Shown here: piece by piece, positions 27,293 through 36,171 of the stretch | How positions within the stretch are numbered: the first letter of the stretch is position 1 | Layout: each line of letters begins with the position of its first letter | Assembly: GCA_040879025.1 (NCBI GenBank) | Contig: JBBDLF010000038.1 | Location: 124,001-188,000, forward strand | Source: JBBDLF01 sp040879025 | Lineage (GTDB): Bacteria > Pseudomonadota > Gammaproteobacteria > Pseudomonadales > Pseudohongiellaceae | Length of the DNA: 64,000 bases | Reading direction: 5' to 3' | The notes under the pieces: generated by a model | Database searches by the model: none | Told to the model about the DNA's origin: nothing | The model's input: only the letters and a program-made list of their open reading frames with translations | Made by a program: the position numbers and the translations under genes

Positions 27293-27694
27293 ATGGCAAA
27301 TGTCCAGATAGTGTTTCACAACATCGATCAATCCAATGCATTGACAGACCTCGTTAACCGGCGAGTGGACAAACTGGAGCGTTTCTGTGACCAGATATTC
27401 ACCGGCCGCGTCGTACTCGATTCACCTCACAACAATCACCACAAGGGCAAAGTGTATTCGGTCAGTCTTGAAATACACACCTCCTCCAAAGAAATCATAG
27501 TCAAGCAGGACCAGCATGATAATCACGCGCACGAGGATCTGTACATTGCGATCAGAGACGCGTTTAATACCGCCGAACGTCAATTGAAATCAGTAGACAA
27601 GAAGCACCGCGCAAGCTCGCCGGGACGTCTGGAATACGACAGCCTGATGGAGCCCATGCTGGATGCCGAACCGCAACTTGGCACTGGCGCCTGA
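27293..27694 (+). CDS. Ribosome-associated inhibitor, RaiA/HPF family
   Basis: 133-residue homologue of ribosome hibernation factors, which bind the 30S decoding site and block translation in stress or stationary phase. The family core is in VNRRVDKLERFCDQI and EDLYIAIRDAFNTAERQL. The central part is histidine- and asparagine-rich, and the tail (about 105-133) is extended relative to short HPF but lacks the dimerising C-terminal domain of long HPF. No rpoN or ptsN is nearby, unlike the hpf locus of enterics. Confidence 0.82.
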   Translation: MANVQIVFHNIDQSNALTDLVNRRVDKLERFCDQIFTGRVVLDSPHNNHHKGKVYSVSLEIHTSSKEIIVKQDQHDNHAHEDLYIAIRDAFNTAERQLKSVDKKHRASSPGRLEYDSLMEPMLDAEPQLGTGA

Positions 27695-27706
27695 ACCGGA
27701 ATCGTA

Positions 27707-28018
27707 GTGAAATCCAAGCAGAACACACAGGGAACCAGCGAAGGCACTACGGTGGAAATAGAGGCGGCCGCTTTCCGCCGCCTCCTGAAACATCTTGATG
27801 AGCACAAGGATGTGCAAAATATTGACCTGATGAACCTGGCTTCGTTTTGCAGGAACTGTCTTGCCAAATGGTATCGCGCGGAAGCGGAATCACGAGGGGT
27901 TTCCATTGACTATGACCAGGCGAGGGAGCTTATTTACGGAATGCCCTACGCTGAGTGGAAGGCGCGGTATCAGGCCAGCGCCGCACAGAAGGACAATTTC
28001 GAGAAACCGGGGAAATAA
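27707..28018 (+). CDS. DUF1244 family protein
   Basis: 103-residue soluble protein with the strongly conserved core QNIDLMNLASFCRNCLAKWY and YGMPYAEWKARYQ, which define DUF1244. The two cysteines in FCRNCLAKW may bind metal, but the function of the family is unknown. The start is GTG 27707, 12 bases after the RaiA-like gene, so both are likely in one transcript. It ends 16 bases before the convergent GlxA-type gene. Confidence 0.88.
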   Translation: MKSKQNTQGTSEGTTVEIEAAAFRRLLKHLDEHKDVQNIDLMNLASFCRNCLAKWYRAEAESRGVSIDYDQARELIYGMPYAEWKARYQASAAQKDNFEKPGK

Positions 28019-28034
28019 ACTGTTCTCACGAGGC

Positions 28035-29030
28035 TCAGGATTCCGCCGATTCGACATTGAACACTTTATTGCGCACCAATCGGCGATACGCCACTGGCGT
28101 GACTTTGTTCAGACGGCGGAAAAGCCCGGCGAAATGGCTCGCATCATGGTAACCGACCCTGAAGGCAATTTCGGCCACCGCCAGATTACTCTGCTTCAGC
28201 AGTTCTCTTGCTTCCTCAATTCTGACTTCCTGTAGATATTGCAAGGGAGTTCTGTTGGTCGCGGTTTTGAACCGGCGGTTCAGCGATCTCACGCTGAGCT
28301 TCAATGTGGCAGCCATCTCTTCGATCTGAATGTCCCGTTGGAAATTCATCTGCAACCACTCCTGAGCCTTGATAATGGTTTCGTCATGATGAGTATTTTG
28401 CTGGTCGTGATTCAACAGCAACGATTCCCAGGAGCGTTTTAACTCGTGAGTGAAGTGACGGGACACTTCGTTGGCGATTGCATCGCCGTACAGATTCTCG
28501 ATAAAGTGCAGCATAAGGTCCCGGGCCGCATTCACGCTTCCGGTGCAGTACAGGCGGGTGTCGTGGGTAATGAATCGTTTCCGCTCCAGTTTGATGGCGG
28601 GATAGCGATTGGCAAAGTCGTCGAAGTAGTACCAGTGTGTGGTTGCCACGCGGCCGTCAAGCAGTCCAGCTTCCGCGAGGAAGTAGCTACCGGTGCAGAC
28701 ACTGCAGACGGTCGCTCCCGCCTGATACTGCTCGCGCAACCAGTCCACCGGTTCAGGGTGCCGCCGCAGCGCCCGGGCCGGCGAACCCCACAGTGCGGGA
28801 ACAAAGATGAGATCCGATTGCTGAATTTGCGTGATACTGCTTCGGGGCATTATCTCCATGCCTCCAGTCACAGTGACCGGTTCGTCACGCACCCCTGCGG
28901 TTTCGATGAGCAGGTCGGTTTCAGCACGACGCACCCGGGCTATGACATTGGCTGCATTCAGCATCTCCAGGGGAATAGTGATGCTGGTCGCCAGGGCATC
29001 GTCCAGGGCAAGGATTGTGACGCGCTTCAT
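28035..29030 (-). CDS. GlxA-family AraC-type transcriptional regulator
   Basis: 331 residues with an N-terminal DJ-1/PfpI-like domain (about 1-190), including the nucleophile-elbow-like VCSVCTGSYFLAEAGLLDG, and a C-terminal AraC helix-turn-helix pair (about 230-325) with LSVRSLNRRFKTATNRTPLQ and VGYHDASHFAGLFRRL. This architecture is shared with regulators of quaternary-amine and arginine catabolism such as CdhR, GbdR and ArgR of Pseudomonas. No target catabolic genes are adjacent, so the ligand is unknown. Confidence 0.92.
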   Translation of the reverse strand: MKRVTILALDDALATSITIPLEMLNAANVIARVRRAETDLLIETAGVRDEPVTVTGGMEIMPRSSITQIQQSDLIFVPALWGSPARALRRHPEPVDWLREQYQAGATVCSVCTGSYFLAEAGLLDGRVATTHWYYFDDFANRYPAIKLERKRFITHDTRLYCTGSVNAARDLMLHFIENLYGDAIANEVSRHFTHELKRSWESLLLNHDQQNTHHDETIIKAQEWLQMNFQRDIQIEEMAATLKLSVRSLNRRFKTATNRTPLQYLQEVRIEEARELLKQSNLAVAEIAFRVGYHDASHFAGLFRRLNKVTPVAYRRLVRNKVFNVESAES

Positions 29031-29042
29031 ACCGGTGTTCGT

Positions 29043-29543
29043 TCAGTAACGGATAGAGCGGATAGTATAGACAGTTTTGCCGGACGGAGTCGTGATGGCA
29101 ATGTCGCTCCCCCCTGTTTTGCCCAACAGAGCCTGGCCGACAGGCGAATCCACGCTTACCGCTCCCGAGCGGAGATCGATCTCGTCGGGTCCCACCAGGC
29201 GGAACTGCAGGGATCGGCCGTTTACGTCCTGCAGGACTACCGTAGCGCCAAAGTAGACTTTGCCTGTGTCGGCGGGGGGTTCCCGCACCACGGTCAGTAC
29301 TTCCAGTCGTTTGGTAAGATAACGAATACGGCGGTCGATCTCGCGCAATCGCTTTTTACCGTAGAGGTAATCCGCGTTTTCCGAACGGTCTCCCTGGGCG
29401 GCGGCTTCGGACACCGACTGCGTCACTCTCGGCCGCTCATCCGACCAGAGGGTTTGCAGTTCTTTTTTCAGGCACAGTTCGCCTTCAGCCGTAATGTAGG
29501 CTGACCCTGGCTTAGCGGGTTCTCGATAACGGGACATCACCAT
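29043..29543 (-). CDS. greB: Transcription elongation factor GreB
   Basis: 166-residue cleavage factor that rescues backtracked RNA polymerase. The N-terminal coiled coil has AAAQGDRSENADYLYGKKRL and IDRRIRYLTKRLEV, the GreB rather than GreA version. The C-terminal FKBP-like domain ends YTIRSIRY. ATG 29537 (MSRYREP) is an alternative start. It lies between serC and the GlxA-type regulator on the same strand. Confidence 0.94.
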   Translation of the reverse strand: MVMSRYREPAKPGSAYITAEGELCLKKELQTLWSDERPRVTQSVSEAAAQGDRSENADYLYGKKRLREIDRRIRYLTKRLEVLTVVREPPADTGKVYFGATVVLQDVNGRSLQFRLVGPDEIDLRSGAVSVDSPVGQALLGKTGGSDIAITTPSGKTVYTIRSIRY

Positions 29544-29569
29544 GCCTGAGTGGAGTCATCACCAAGGGG

Positions 29570-30658
29570 TCAGCCGTGCCGGCGTTCAAATTCGTTCATG
29601 AATGCAGCCAGGGCTTCGCAGCCGGCTACCGGCATGGCATTGTAAATCGAAGCGCGCGCGCCTCCGACATTACGATGACCTTTCAGCGCATAGAGGCCAT
29701 TGCTCAACGCCTCTGTCAGAAACCGGTCCAGCAACGCGTTGTCGGCCAGTTTGAACGTGACATTCATCCGCGAGCGATGCTCCGGATGCGCTGTACCGAT
29801 GTAAAAGTCGCTGGCGTCGATGACATCATAAAGCAGGGTTGCCTTGCGTTCATTGCGGTTTTCCAGCTCGGCCACACCACCTTCTGACTTCAGCCATTCC
29901 AGCACCAGTGACATCATGTAGATGGCGAAGGTATTGTTGGTGTTCGCCATGGAATGCTTTTCCGCATAAACGGCGTAATTCAGCAGCGATGGAGTCGTTG
30001 GCAATGCCTGGCCAAGCAGGTCTTCGCGAATAATAACCACCGCCAGTCCGGAAGGCCCGAGATTCTTCTGCAACCCGGCATAGATGACGCCGAAGTCATT
30101 GACATCAATTTTTCTGGACAGCAATTCCGAAGTCATATCCGCCACCAGGGGAACCGTTCCCGTATCCGGAAACCGGTGCCAGCGGGTACCGTAGATTGTG
30201 TTGTTGCTGGTGACGTGAACGTAGGAATAGTCATCCGGAATATCGGATGCATCGAACCCGGGAATTCTGTCGTAGTCGGTATCCTCGCTGGTTGCAGCTA
30301 CCGTGATGTCGCCGTAGCGCGAAGCTTCCTTGCGTGCCAGCATGGCAAAATTGCCAGACTCGATATAAGCGGCCTTCATCGCGGGTTTGCGTGCAAGCAG
30401 GTTAAGCGGTATCGCGGAAAACTGCATTTGGGCGCCGCCGTGAACATAAAGAATTTTGTAATTGTCGGGAATATTGGCCAGTTCTGTCAGCAGGCCGTCG
30501 GCCCGGTTGAGTACCACTTCAAATTCTTTCGACCGATGGCTTATTTCCATGACGCCCGCTCCCATTCCATTGAAGTCGAGAAACTCCCGTTGCGCCTTTT
30601 CCATCACCGCTGTGGGTAACATGGCGGGGCCGGCCGAGAAGTTGTATACACGAGTCAT
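29570..30658 (-). CDS. serC: Phosphoserine aminotransferase
   Basis: PLP enzyme of 362 residues converting 3-phosphohydroxypyruvate to phosphoserine in serine synthesis; it also serves pyridoxine synthesis. It begins with the family signature YNFSAGPAMLP; the PLP lysine is in YAGLQKNLGPSGLAVV and the C-terminal substrate motif is LKGHRNVGGARASIYN. It lies 57 bases downstream of the SerA-like gene, so steps one and two of serine synthesis are cotranscribed. Confidence 0.97.
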   Translation of the reverse strand: MTRVYNFSAGPAMLPTAVMEKAQREFLDFNGMGAGVMEISHRSKEFEVVLNRADGLLTELANIPDNYKILYVHGGAQMQFSAIPLNLLARKPAMKAAYIESGNFAMLARKEASRYGDITVAATSEDTDYDRIPGFDASDIPDDYSYVHVTSNNTIYGTRWHRFPDTGTVPLVADMTSELLSRKIDVNDFGVIYAGLQKNLGPSGLAVVIIREDLLGQALPTTPSLLNYAVYAEKHSMANTNNTFAIYMMSLVLEWLKSEGGVAELENRNERKATLLYDVIDASDFYIGTAHPEHRSRMNVTFKLADNALLDRFLTEALSNGLYALKGHRNVGGARASIYNAMPVAGCEALAAFMNEFERRHG

Positions 30659-30715
30659 AGTAGCGTCCTGGTAAGAAGGTTCAAATAAACGGATTGGGAT
30701 AAACAGACTGATATA

Positions 30716-31897
30716 TTAAAGTACGGTTACCTTGATTACGTCTTCAATCGATGCGATGGCCTCGACCGCCGCTGGTGGGGCTTCGGTCTCCAAATCAATA
30801 AGATTGTAGGCAATTTTATTGCGGCTTTTGTTCAACATGTCAACGACGTTGAGATTTTGGTCCGCGAGAATCGAGAGTATCTGGCCAAGCATTCTGGGCA
30901 CATTCTTGTTGCTGATCGCCAGACGGGTGCCTTTCGCGGCGGTTGCCGAACGATCCAGGAACAAAGTGGGATAGTTTACGGAATTTCTGATATTGCCGTT
31001 CTCAAGAAAATCCACCAACTGTTCCGCCGCCATCACCGCGCAGTTTTCCTCGGCTTCCCGGGTGCTGGCCCCTATATGAGGCATGCAAATGGCATCCTCG
31101 CGGCCGATAAGCTCGGCGCGTGGAAAATCACAGACGTATTTGCGCAGATTGCCCGAGTCCAGTGCCGCCAGCAGGGCACCACTGTCCACGACTTCATCCC
31201 GGGAAAAATTTACCAGACAGGTGCCGGGTTTCATTACCGCGAACAGGTCATCATTGATCAGATTACGGGTTGAATCGAGAACCGGTAAATGCAGACTGAT
31301 AAAGTCTGAAGTGGCCACCAGCGCCGACAAATTCTCGATGCGCCTGACATCGCTTGGCAGGCGCCAGGCCGCCTCGACGGAAAGGGCCGGGTCGAAACCC
31401 TGTACTTTCATGCCGAGATTTATCGCCATTTCCGCCACCAGTGAACCGATGGCGCCCAGTCCCACCACGCCCAGGGTTTTTCCGGTAATTTCACTACCCT
31501 TGAATCGCTTTTTCTCCTGCTCGAGCAACTTCGACAATTCGGCGTTGTCACTCATGTCCTTGACCGATTCGACATAGTTCAGCCCCTGCAGAATGCCCCT
31601 TGAGGCCAGCAGCATGCCGCACAATACCAGTTCTTTCACTGCATTGGCGTTGGCCCCCGGGGTATTGAAGACCACTACACCGCGGTTAGTGGACTCGGAC
31701 ACCGGCACATTGTTGACACCGGCACCCGCTCGAGCCACGGCCTTGAGTTGTGAATTGAAAATTTCATTGCCGAGCTTCTGGCTGCGGACGACAATCGCGT
31801 CCCCCCCATGAACTTCCGCGCCGACTTCGTACCGGTCGGCGGGGAACCGCTGCAGCCCTTTGTCGGCAATCTGGTTGAACGTCTGGATTTTGTACAT
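30716..31897 (-). CDS. serA: D-3-phosphoglycerate dehydrogenase
   Basis: 393-residue NAD-dependent dehydrogenase for the first step of serine synthesis. The nucleotide-binding motif is VGLGAIGSLVAEMA; catalytic Arg is in NFSRDEVVD and His in MPHIGASTREAE. The C-terminal region (about 315-393) is a short ACT-type regulatory domain ending IEDVIKVTVL, which suggests serine control. ATG 31897 is chosen because AGG lies upstream and homology begins at MYKIQTFNQIA; the frame stays open to 31984 without family similarity. It forms a unit with serC. Confidence 0.93.
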   Translation of the reverse strand: MYKIQTFNQIADKGLQRFPADRYEVGAEVHGGDAIVVRSQKLGNEIFNSQLKAVARAGAGVNNVPVSESTNRGVVVFNTPGANANAVKELVLCGMLLASRGILQGLNYVESVKDMSDNAELSKLLEQEKKRFKGSEITGKTLGVVGLGAIGSLVAEMAINLGMKVQGFDPALSVEAAWRLPSDVRRIENLSALVATSDFISLHLPVLDSTRNLINDDLFAVMKPGTCLVNFSRDEVVDSGALLAALDSGNLRKYVCDFPRAELIGREDAICMPHIGASTREAEENCAVMAAEQLVDFLENGNIRNSVNYPTLFLDRSATAAKGTRLAISNKNVPRMLGQILSILADQNLNVVDMLNKSRNKIAYNLIDLETEAPPAAVEAIASIEDVIKVTVL

Positions 31898-32239
31898 CGA
31901 ATTAACCTTTTTTGGTTCGGAACCCTTCTTCATGAAACATTCCGGCCCGGTCGAACCGGCGCCGGCACTAAACGCCACGGGCACCCGCGCCGTCGCTTAC
32001 GCAATGATGGCTCGTCGTGCCGCAGGCCCAGTCAGGAATTTTCAAGGCGGCATTTATATCGCGAAACAGCGGTAAAAACCAGTGGCATTTGTGTTTAAGC
32101 CTTGGCCGGCGGCGGTCTGCGGTCTGCGTGACTGTTCATCCGTTACCACTGATCCGGGCGGCACGACATGACAAACCGACCGAATGACAGACATAATGGC
32201 TGTGCCGACAGGCGGTGCGCATTTCCGGGCGGGTGATTG
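31898..32239. other. Divergent spacer between serA and the LACTB2-like gene
   Basis: A 342-base stretch without a supported gene. Short reading frames cross it on both strands but have no recognisable sequence. It should contain the serA promoter and the promoter of the LACTB2-like gene. I saw no riboswitch, terminator or strong -35/-10 pair. Confidence 0.4.
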
Positions 32240-33073
32240 ATGGCAGAGGATGAACACAAGCACAAAGGCGTTCGCGCAAACGTACCATTGCAGCGGATTC
32301 TGGCGCCGAACGCGGGACCGATGACAGGCGCGGGGACCAATAGCTATCTACTGGGTGCCACGTCTCTGGCGCTGATTGATCCGGGTCCGGCTGATCAGGA
32401 ACATATCCATGCGATGATTGACTCGATTGGCGAGCGCCGCCTCGACTATATTTTTGTCACCCACACCCATGCGGATCACTCACCGGCAGCGGAGCCTTTG
32501 CGGCGGCTCACCGGTGCCAGCCTGATCGGCCTTTCCGGGTCGGGAGCAGGTCAGGACCAGACGTTCAGGCCTGATGGGAACTGGCATGACGGCGATCGGG
32601 TAAAGACACCCGAGTGGACATTGCAGTTGGTGCACACGCCGGGGCACGTGTCCAATCACCTGTGCTATTTGCTGGAGGAAGAAGGTTTGCTGTTCACAGG
32701 CGATCATGTGCTGCAGGGCACCACATCCGTCATCCTCCCTCCAGATGGAGACATGCAGGCGTATATGAACTCACTCGACAGGCTCCTTAAGCTGCCGTTG
32801 GCGCTATTGGCGCCGGGTCATGGCGAACTGATGCACGATCCCCGATTCGAGATAAACAAACTGGTTCGGCACCGTCAGCACCGCGAGCAAAAAATTGTTA
32901 CGGCGTTGGGCGATATCGGCCCATCGGCACTCGCGGCGCTGACACCGGTGGTTTATGACGATGTGGCGTCCCACCTGTTCCCCTGGGCTGAGAGAACGCT
33001 GCTCGCCCATCTGATCAAACTGCGCGCGGAGGGTCGGGCCGGGGAAGTTGATGGTGCCTGGAGCCTGATGTGA
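32240..33073 (+). CDS. LACTB2-like metallo-beta-lactamase fold hydrolase
   Basis: 277-residue cytoplasmic protein. The metal motif is VTHTHADHSPAAE, with HTPGHVSNH, FTGDHVLQG and LAPGHGELM completing both sites. The C-terminal part (about 205-277) is a winged-helix-like extension typical of human LACTB2 and its bacterial relatives, some of which are endoribonucleases. ATG 32240 directly follows an in-frame TTG. The last four bases overlap the next gene (GTGA), so the two are translationally coupled. Confidence 0.88.
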   Translation: MAEDEHKHKGVRANVPLQRILAPNAGPMTGAGTNSYLLGATSLALIDPGPADQEHIHAMIDSIGERRLDYIFVTHTHADHSPAAEPLRRLTGASLIGLSGSGAGQDQTFRPDGNWHDGDRVKTPEWTLQLVHTPGHVSNHLCYLLEEEGLLFTGDHVLQGTTSVILPPDGDMQAYMNSLDRLLKLPLALLAPGHGELMHDPRFEINKLVRHRQHREQKIVTALGDIGPSALAALTPVVYDDVASHLFPWAERTLLAHLIKLRAEGRAGEVDGAWSLM

Positions 33074-33456
33074 GTGGCGCGGCCTCTGTCGTGGACCCTC
33101 CTGCGCACTCTGCCGCGACACCGGGGGAGCGGTGGTTTGTCTACATGGTACGCTGCGCCGATGGTAGCCTCTACACAGGCATTACCACCGATGTGGAGCG
33201 CCGACTGCTCGAACATCGGGCTTCCGGCAGTAAAGCAGCCAGGTATTTGCGTGGCAAGGGGCCAATTGAACTGGTATTGAACGTCGAAGCGGGAGACCGC
33301 GTGCTCGCGGCGAAGACGGAGTATCGCATTAAACAGCTTGCCAAGGCGGACAAGGAAAAGTTGTTGAGCGGTGATCTGGCGATCCCCTGGGCAGTGAACC
33401 CGGAAGCGGCTGAAACGGAGACAGCGGAGACAGGACATGGAGAAAAAAACGGTTAG
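33070..33456 (+). CDS. GIY-YIG nuclease family protein (UPF0213/YhbQ-like)
   Basis: 128-residue protein with a single GIY-YIG-like domain: RWFVYMVRCADGSLYTGITT carries the YxYxG-type core and RRLLEHRASGSKAARYL the Arg- and His-containing helix. Small stand-alone members such as YhbQ have been linked to DNA repair; the exact role is unclear. The first 20 residues and the Glu/Thr-rich tail are extra to the domain. The GTG start overlaps the previous stop codon. Confidence 0.88.
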   Translation: MSGAASVVDPPAHSAATPGERWFVYMVRCADGSLYTGITTDVERRLLEHRASGSKAARYLRGKGPIELVLNVEAGDRVLAAKTEYRIKQLAKADKEKLLSGDLAIPWAVNPEAAETETAETGHGEKNG

Positions 33457-33483
33457 TCGGGCTGGTATTATGTTGAGGTTCCA

Positions 33484-34038
33484 GTGAAGATTCCGGTGGG
33501 TATCAGTAGCTGTCTGATGGGCGAAAATGTGCGTTACGATGGCGGCAACCGGTTTGATCTTCTGATACACGAAACCCTGGGAGAGGTTTTTGAATTCGTT
33601 CCATTCTGTCCGGAAACAGCGATCGGCCTGGGCGTGCCGCGTGAACCCATCCGATTGGTCGGGGATACCGATTCTGACAGAATCCGTTGTCTGTCACTCG
33701 ATGGAACGTCGGACTACACGGAATGCCTGACTCAGTACGCGCTGCAACAGCGTGAGCCGCATAGCCGCCTGTGCGGTTATGTATTCAAGAAGGGATCCCC
33801 CAGTTGTGGCGTGGACAGCGTCAAGGTGTGGCGTAGGGATCAGACTTTGCCGACCGGTACCGGCATTTATGCGGCAACCCTGATGAAGCTCTACCCCTGG
33901 CTTCCTGTTGAGGAAGAAGGGCGGTTACATGATACGGCGTTGCGGGCACGTTTCATGCAGCGTGTCATCGCCTTGCACCAACGCAGGGCGCGAAGACCGA
34001 AGGGATGCCGAGATAATAACCAGGGAGCCTCTGAATAA
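33484..34038 (+). CDS. DUF523 family protein, 3' end altered by an inserted palindrome
   Basis: 184-residue cytoplasmic protein of the DUF523 (YbbK) family, which is related to 2-thiouracil desulfidase TudS. Conserved cysteines lie in ISSCLMGENVRYDGG and KKGSPSCG, plus VPFCPE, and could hold an iron-sulfur cluster as in TudS. The start is GTG 33484. The last codons (QGASE and the stop TAA at 34036-34038) lie within the left arm of a perfect 22-base inverted repeat, so the present C-terminus is likely a consequence of its insertion. Confidence 0.87.
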   Translation: MKIPVGISSCLMGENVRYDGGNRFDLLIHETLGEVFEFVPFCPETAIGLGVPREPIRLVGDTDSDRIRCLSLDGTSDYTECLTQYALQQREPHSRLCGYVFKKGSPSCGVDSVKVWRRDQTLPTGTGIYAATLMKLYPWLPVEEEGRLHDTALRARFMQRVIALHQRRARRPKGCRDNNQGASE

Positions 34039-34085
34039 CTATGTCCCGCAGAGGCTGTACATAGTTATTCAGAGGCTCCCCAGGG
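34020..34085. mobile_element. Perfect 22-bp inverted repeat, MITE-like palindrome
   Basis: Arms 34023-34044 (GGGAGCCTCTGAATAACTAT then GT) and 34059-34080 are exact reverse complements, with a 14-base centre that again contains AGAGGCT. The direct repeat CCAGGG stands at 34020-34025 and 34080-34085, partly inside the arms, so a CCAG target duplication with ends GGAGCC...GGCTCC is possible. There is no T tract, so a normal terminator is unlikely. The end sequence resembles terminal repeats of insertion sequences in style, but I cannot name the family, and I saw no second copy in the window. Confidence 0.6.
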
Positions 34086-34094
34086 TACGCAACC

Positions 34095-34505
34095 ATGATG
34101 ATTTCAGTAAAGGGAATAGACCATGTCGTGTTCCGGACCACCCGGCTCGACGACATGTTGCATTTTTACAGCACGGTTCTCGGTTGCAAACTGGAACGAA
34201 GTCTGCCACCGGACACCGGCCTGTACCAACTCCGGGCCGGCGGTTCCCTGATAGATCTGGTCACTGTGGACAGTGAACTGGGCAAAGCCGGCGGTGGACC
34301 GCCACGACAGGAGGGGCGTAATGTTGAGCATGTGTGTCTGTTGCTGACGAATGTGGCTGAAGGCGATTTGATTGACTATCTGGATTCGGTGGGCATTGTC
34401 TGCGAGCCCTTTACCGCACGTTATGGCGCTACCGGATTCGGTCGGTCGACCTATATCAGAGACCCCGAGGGTAATATCGTTGAATTGAAGCTCGAAGCCT
34501 CCTGA
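34095..34505 (+). CDS. VOC (glyoxalase/dioxygenase) superfamily protein
   Basis: 136-residue single-domain protein with the paired beta-alpha-beta-beta-beta folds: DHVVFRTTRLDDMLHFYSTV in the first half, and VEHVCLLLT followed by TYIRDPEGNIVELK in the second. The metal ligands His (DHVVF), His (VEHVC) and Glu (IVELK) appear present. The substrate cannot be predicted. ATG 34095 and ATG 34098 are both possible. The gene starts only 14 bases after the palindrome. Confidence 0.88.
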   Translation: MMISVKGIDHVVFRTTRLDDMLHFYSTVLGCKLERSLPPDTGLYQLRAGGSLIDLVTVDSELGKAGGGPPRQEGRNVEHVCLLLTNVAEGDLIDYLDSVGIVCEPFTARYGATGFGRSTYIRDPEGNIVELKLEAS

Positions 34506-34516
34506 CGTGGCGCCGT

Positions 34517-36055
34517 CTATCGCAAGTCAGCGGGCGCGGCAAGCGCGGGGACAATCTTGAAGTTGGTAAAGCCGTAGAACAACGCCACAAAGGGATTGAC
34601 CAGGTTAAAGAAACAAAACGGCAGATAGGCCAGCGTGGCAATTTCCAGGGTGCCGCTCATATAGGCACCGCATGTGTTCCAGGGAATCAACGGCGAGGTA
34701 ATGGTACCGGCATCTTCCAGACTGCGTGAAAGATTCTTGACGTCCAGCCCTCGTTTTTCGAACTCCGCCTTGTACATCCGACCCGGTAGTACGATCGCGA
34801 TGTATTGGTCCGAAGCAATGATATTGGCCCCGAAACAGGTAGCGAGGGTGGTAGCGATCAGACTGCCGGTGCTGTTGACAAGAGAAAGGGCATAGTCGAT
34901 CAGGCGCTGCAACAAGCCTGTTCGATCCATGATGGCGCCGAAAATCATCGCACACAAAATCAGCCATACCGTGTTCAACATCGAACTCATGCCACCGCGG
35001 GTGAGCAGGCTGTCCAGCGTTTCATTGCCACTGTCGAGGACATAACCGTCAAAAAAGGCGTGCCAGACACCGGCGATCAAACCCAGCGCCGGGTTGGAAG
35101 CGCCATCGTACAGGGCCAGTACCGCCGGTCGCTGGAAGATCACGGCGATAACGGCACCCAGAAACGCTCCCAGCAGGATAGTCGGCAGGGCGGGGAATTT
35201 CCGGTTGGCCAGTATCAGCAGCACCGCCAGTGGCAACAGCATGATGGGGTTGATAGTGAAGTGTTCCCGCAACAGGCTCATCGTCAGGTCGAGATTTTCC
35301 GTGGTGCCCGAAGCATCCACATTGAAACCAATCACCAGGTAGAGGCTCAAGGCGATGAGGATGCTTGGCAGGGTTGTCCACATCATGTGGCGGATATGGC
35401 CAAAAAGTTCGGTGCCCACCACCGCGGCGGCAAGATTGGTGGTGTCTGACAAAGGTGACATCTTGTCGCCGAAATAAGCGCCGGAGATGATCGCGCCGGC
35501 GGTAATTTCAACGGATACGCCCAGACCGGCGGCCGCGCCGATCAACGCCACACCCACCGTGCCGGCTACGGTCCATGAACTGCCGATACTCAGCGAAATG
35601 AACGCGCATATCAGACAGGCCGCGGCATAAAACAGTGACGGGTCCAATACCTGCAGACTGTAATAGATCATCGTGGGAACGGTGCCAGACAGAATCCAGC
35701 TCCCGATCAGCAAGCCAACAGTGAATAGAATGAATATTGCCTTGAGAGCCACGGTGATTCCCGAGACCATGCTGTTCTCGAGCTGTTCCCAGGTCAGGCC
35801 GTTTCTCCATCCGATCAGGCCCGCCACCGCGCCGGCCACACAGAGCGCTATCTGGTTGGGGCCATAACTGGAGTCGGCGCCGAACAGGTAGACCGATAAG
35901 GCCAGCATGACCATCAGGGTCAATACCGGTGTCAGGGCCTGAATCACAGAAGGAGCCGAATCCGGTGCATTCTCCGGACTGTCGGGACTTTCGGAGCCAT
36001 GTACAGTAGCCATGTATCTGCCTGAGCCAGAGTCGACGTCAAAATCGGCTGGCAT
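34517..36055 (-). CDS. nhaC: Na+/H+ antiporter NhaC family
   Basis: 512-residue inner-membrane transporter with about 12 helices after a polar N-terminus. Diagnostic stretches are ISGAYFGDKMSPLSDTTNLA, FGANIIASDQYIAIVLPGRM and TSPLIPWNTCGAYM. NhaC proteins exchange Na+ (or malate/lactate in relatives) for protons, which suits a saline habitat, although that is inference. ATG 36013 is an alternative start. It is convergent with the VOC gene and divergent from proA. Confidence 0.92.
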   Translation of the reverse strand: MPADFDVDSGSGRYMATVHGSESPDSPENAPDSAPSVIQALTPVLTLMVMLALSVYLFGADSSYGPNQIALCVAGAVAGLIGWRNGLTWEQLENSMVSGITVALKAIFILFTVGLLIGSWILSGTVPTMIYYSLQVLDPSLFYAAACLICAFISLSIGSSWTVAGTVGVALIGAAAGLGVSVEITAGAIISGAYFGDKMSPLSDTTNLAAAVVGTELFGHIRHMMWTTLPSILIALSLYLVIGFNVDASGTTENLDLTMSLLREHFTINPIMLLPLAVLLILANRKFPALPTILLGAFLGAVIAVIFQRPAVLALYDGASNPALGLIAGVWHAFFDGYVLDSGNETLDSLLTRGGMSSMLNTVWLILCAMIFGAIMDRTGLLQRLIDYALSLVNSTGSLIATTLATCFGANIIASDQYIAIVLPGRMYKAEFEKRGLDVKNLSRSLEDAGTITSPLIPWNTCGAYMSGTLEIATLAYLPFCFFNLVNPFVALFYGFTNFKIVPALAAPADLR

Positions 36056-36171
36056 GATAGCACGAAGGGAATGACAGTCGATTTCTGTACCGGTTCAGGC
36101 CCGCGTTGCACTTTCTTGACAGGCCGACGCATGCCTGCGAAAGTGCGCCTTGCTAGGCAGTGGAAGGTTTT

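Noticed and set aside
28446..29504. 352-codon open frame on the plus strand
   Set aside because: Antisense across the GlxA-type regulator and greB, both well supported; no ribosome site or domain.
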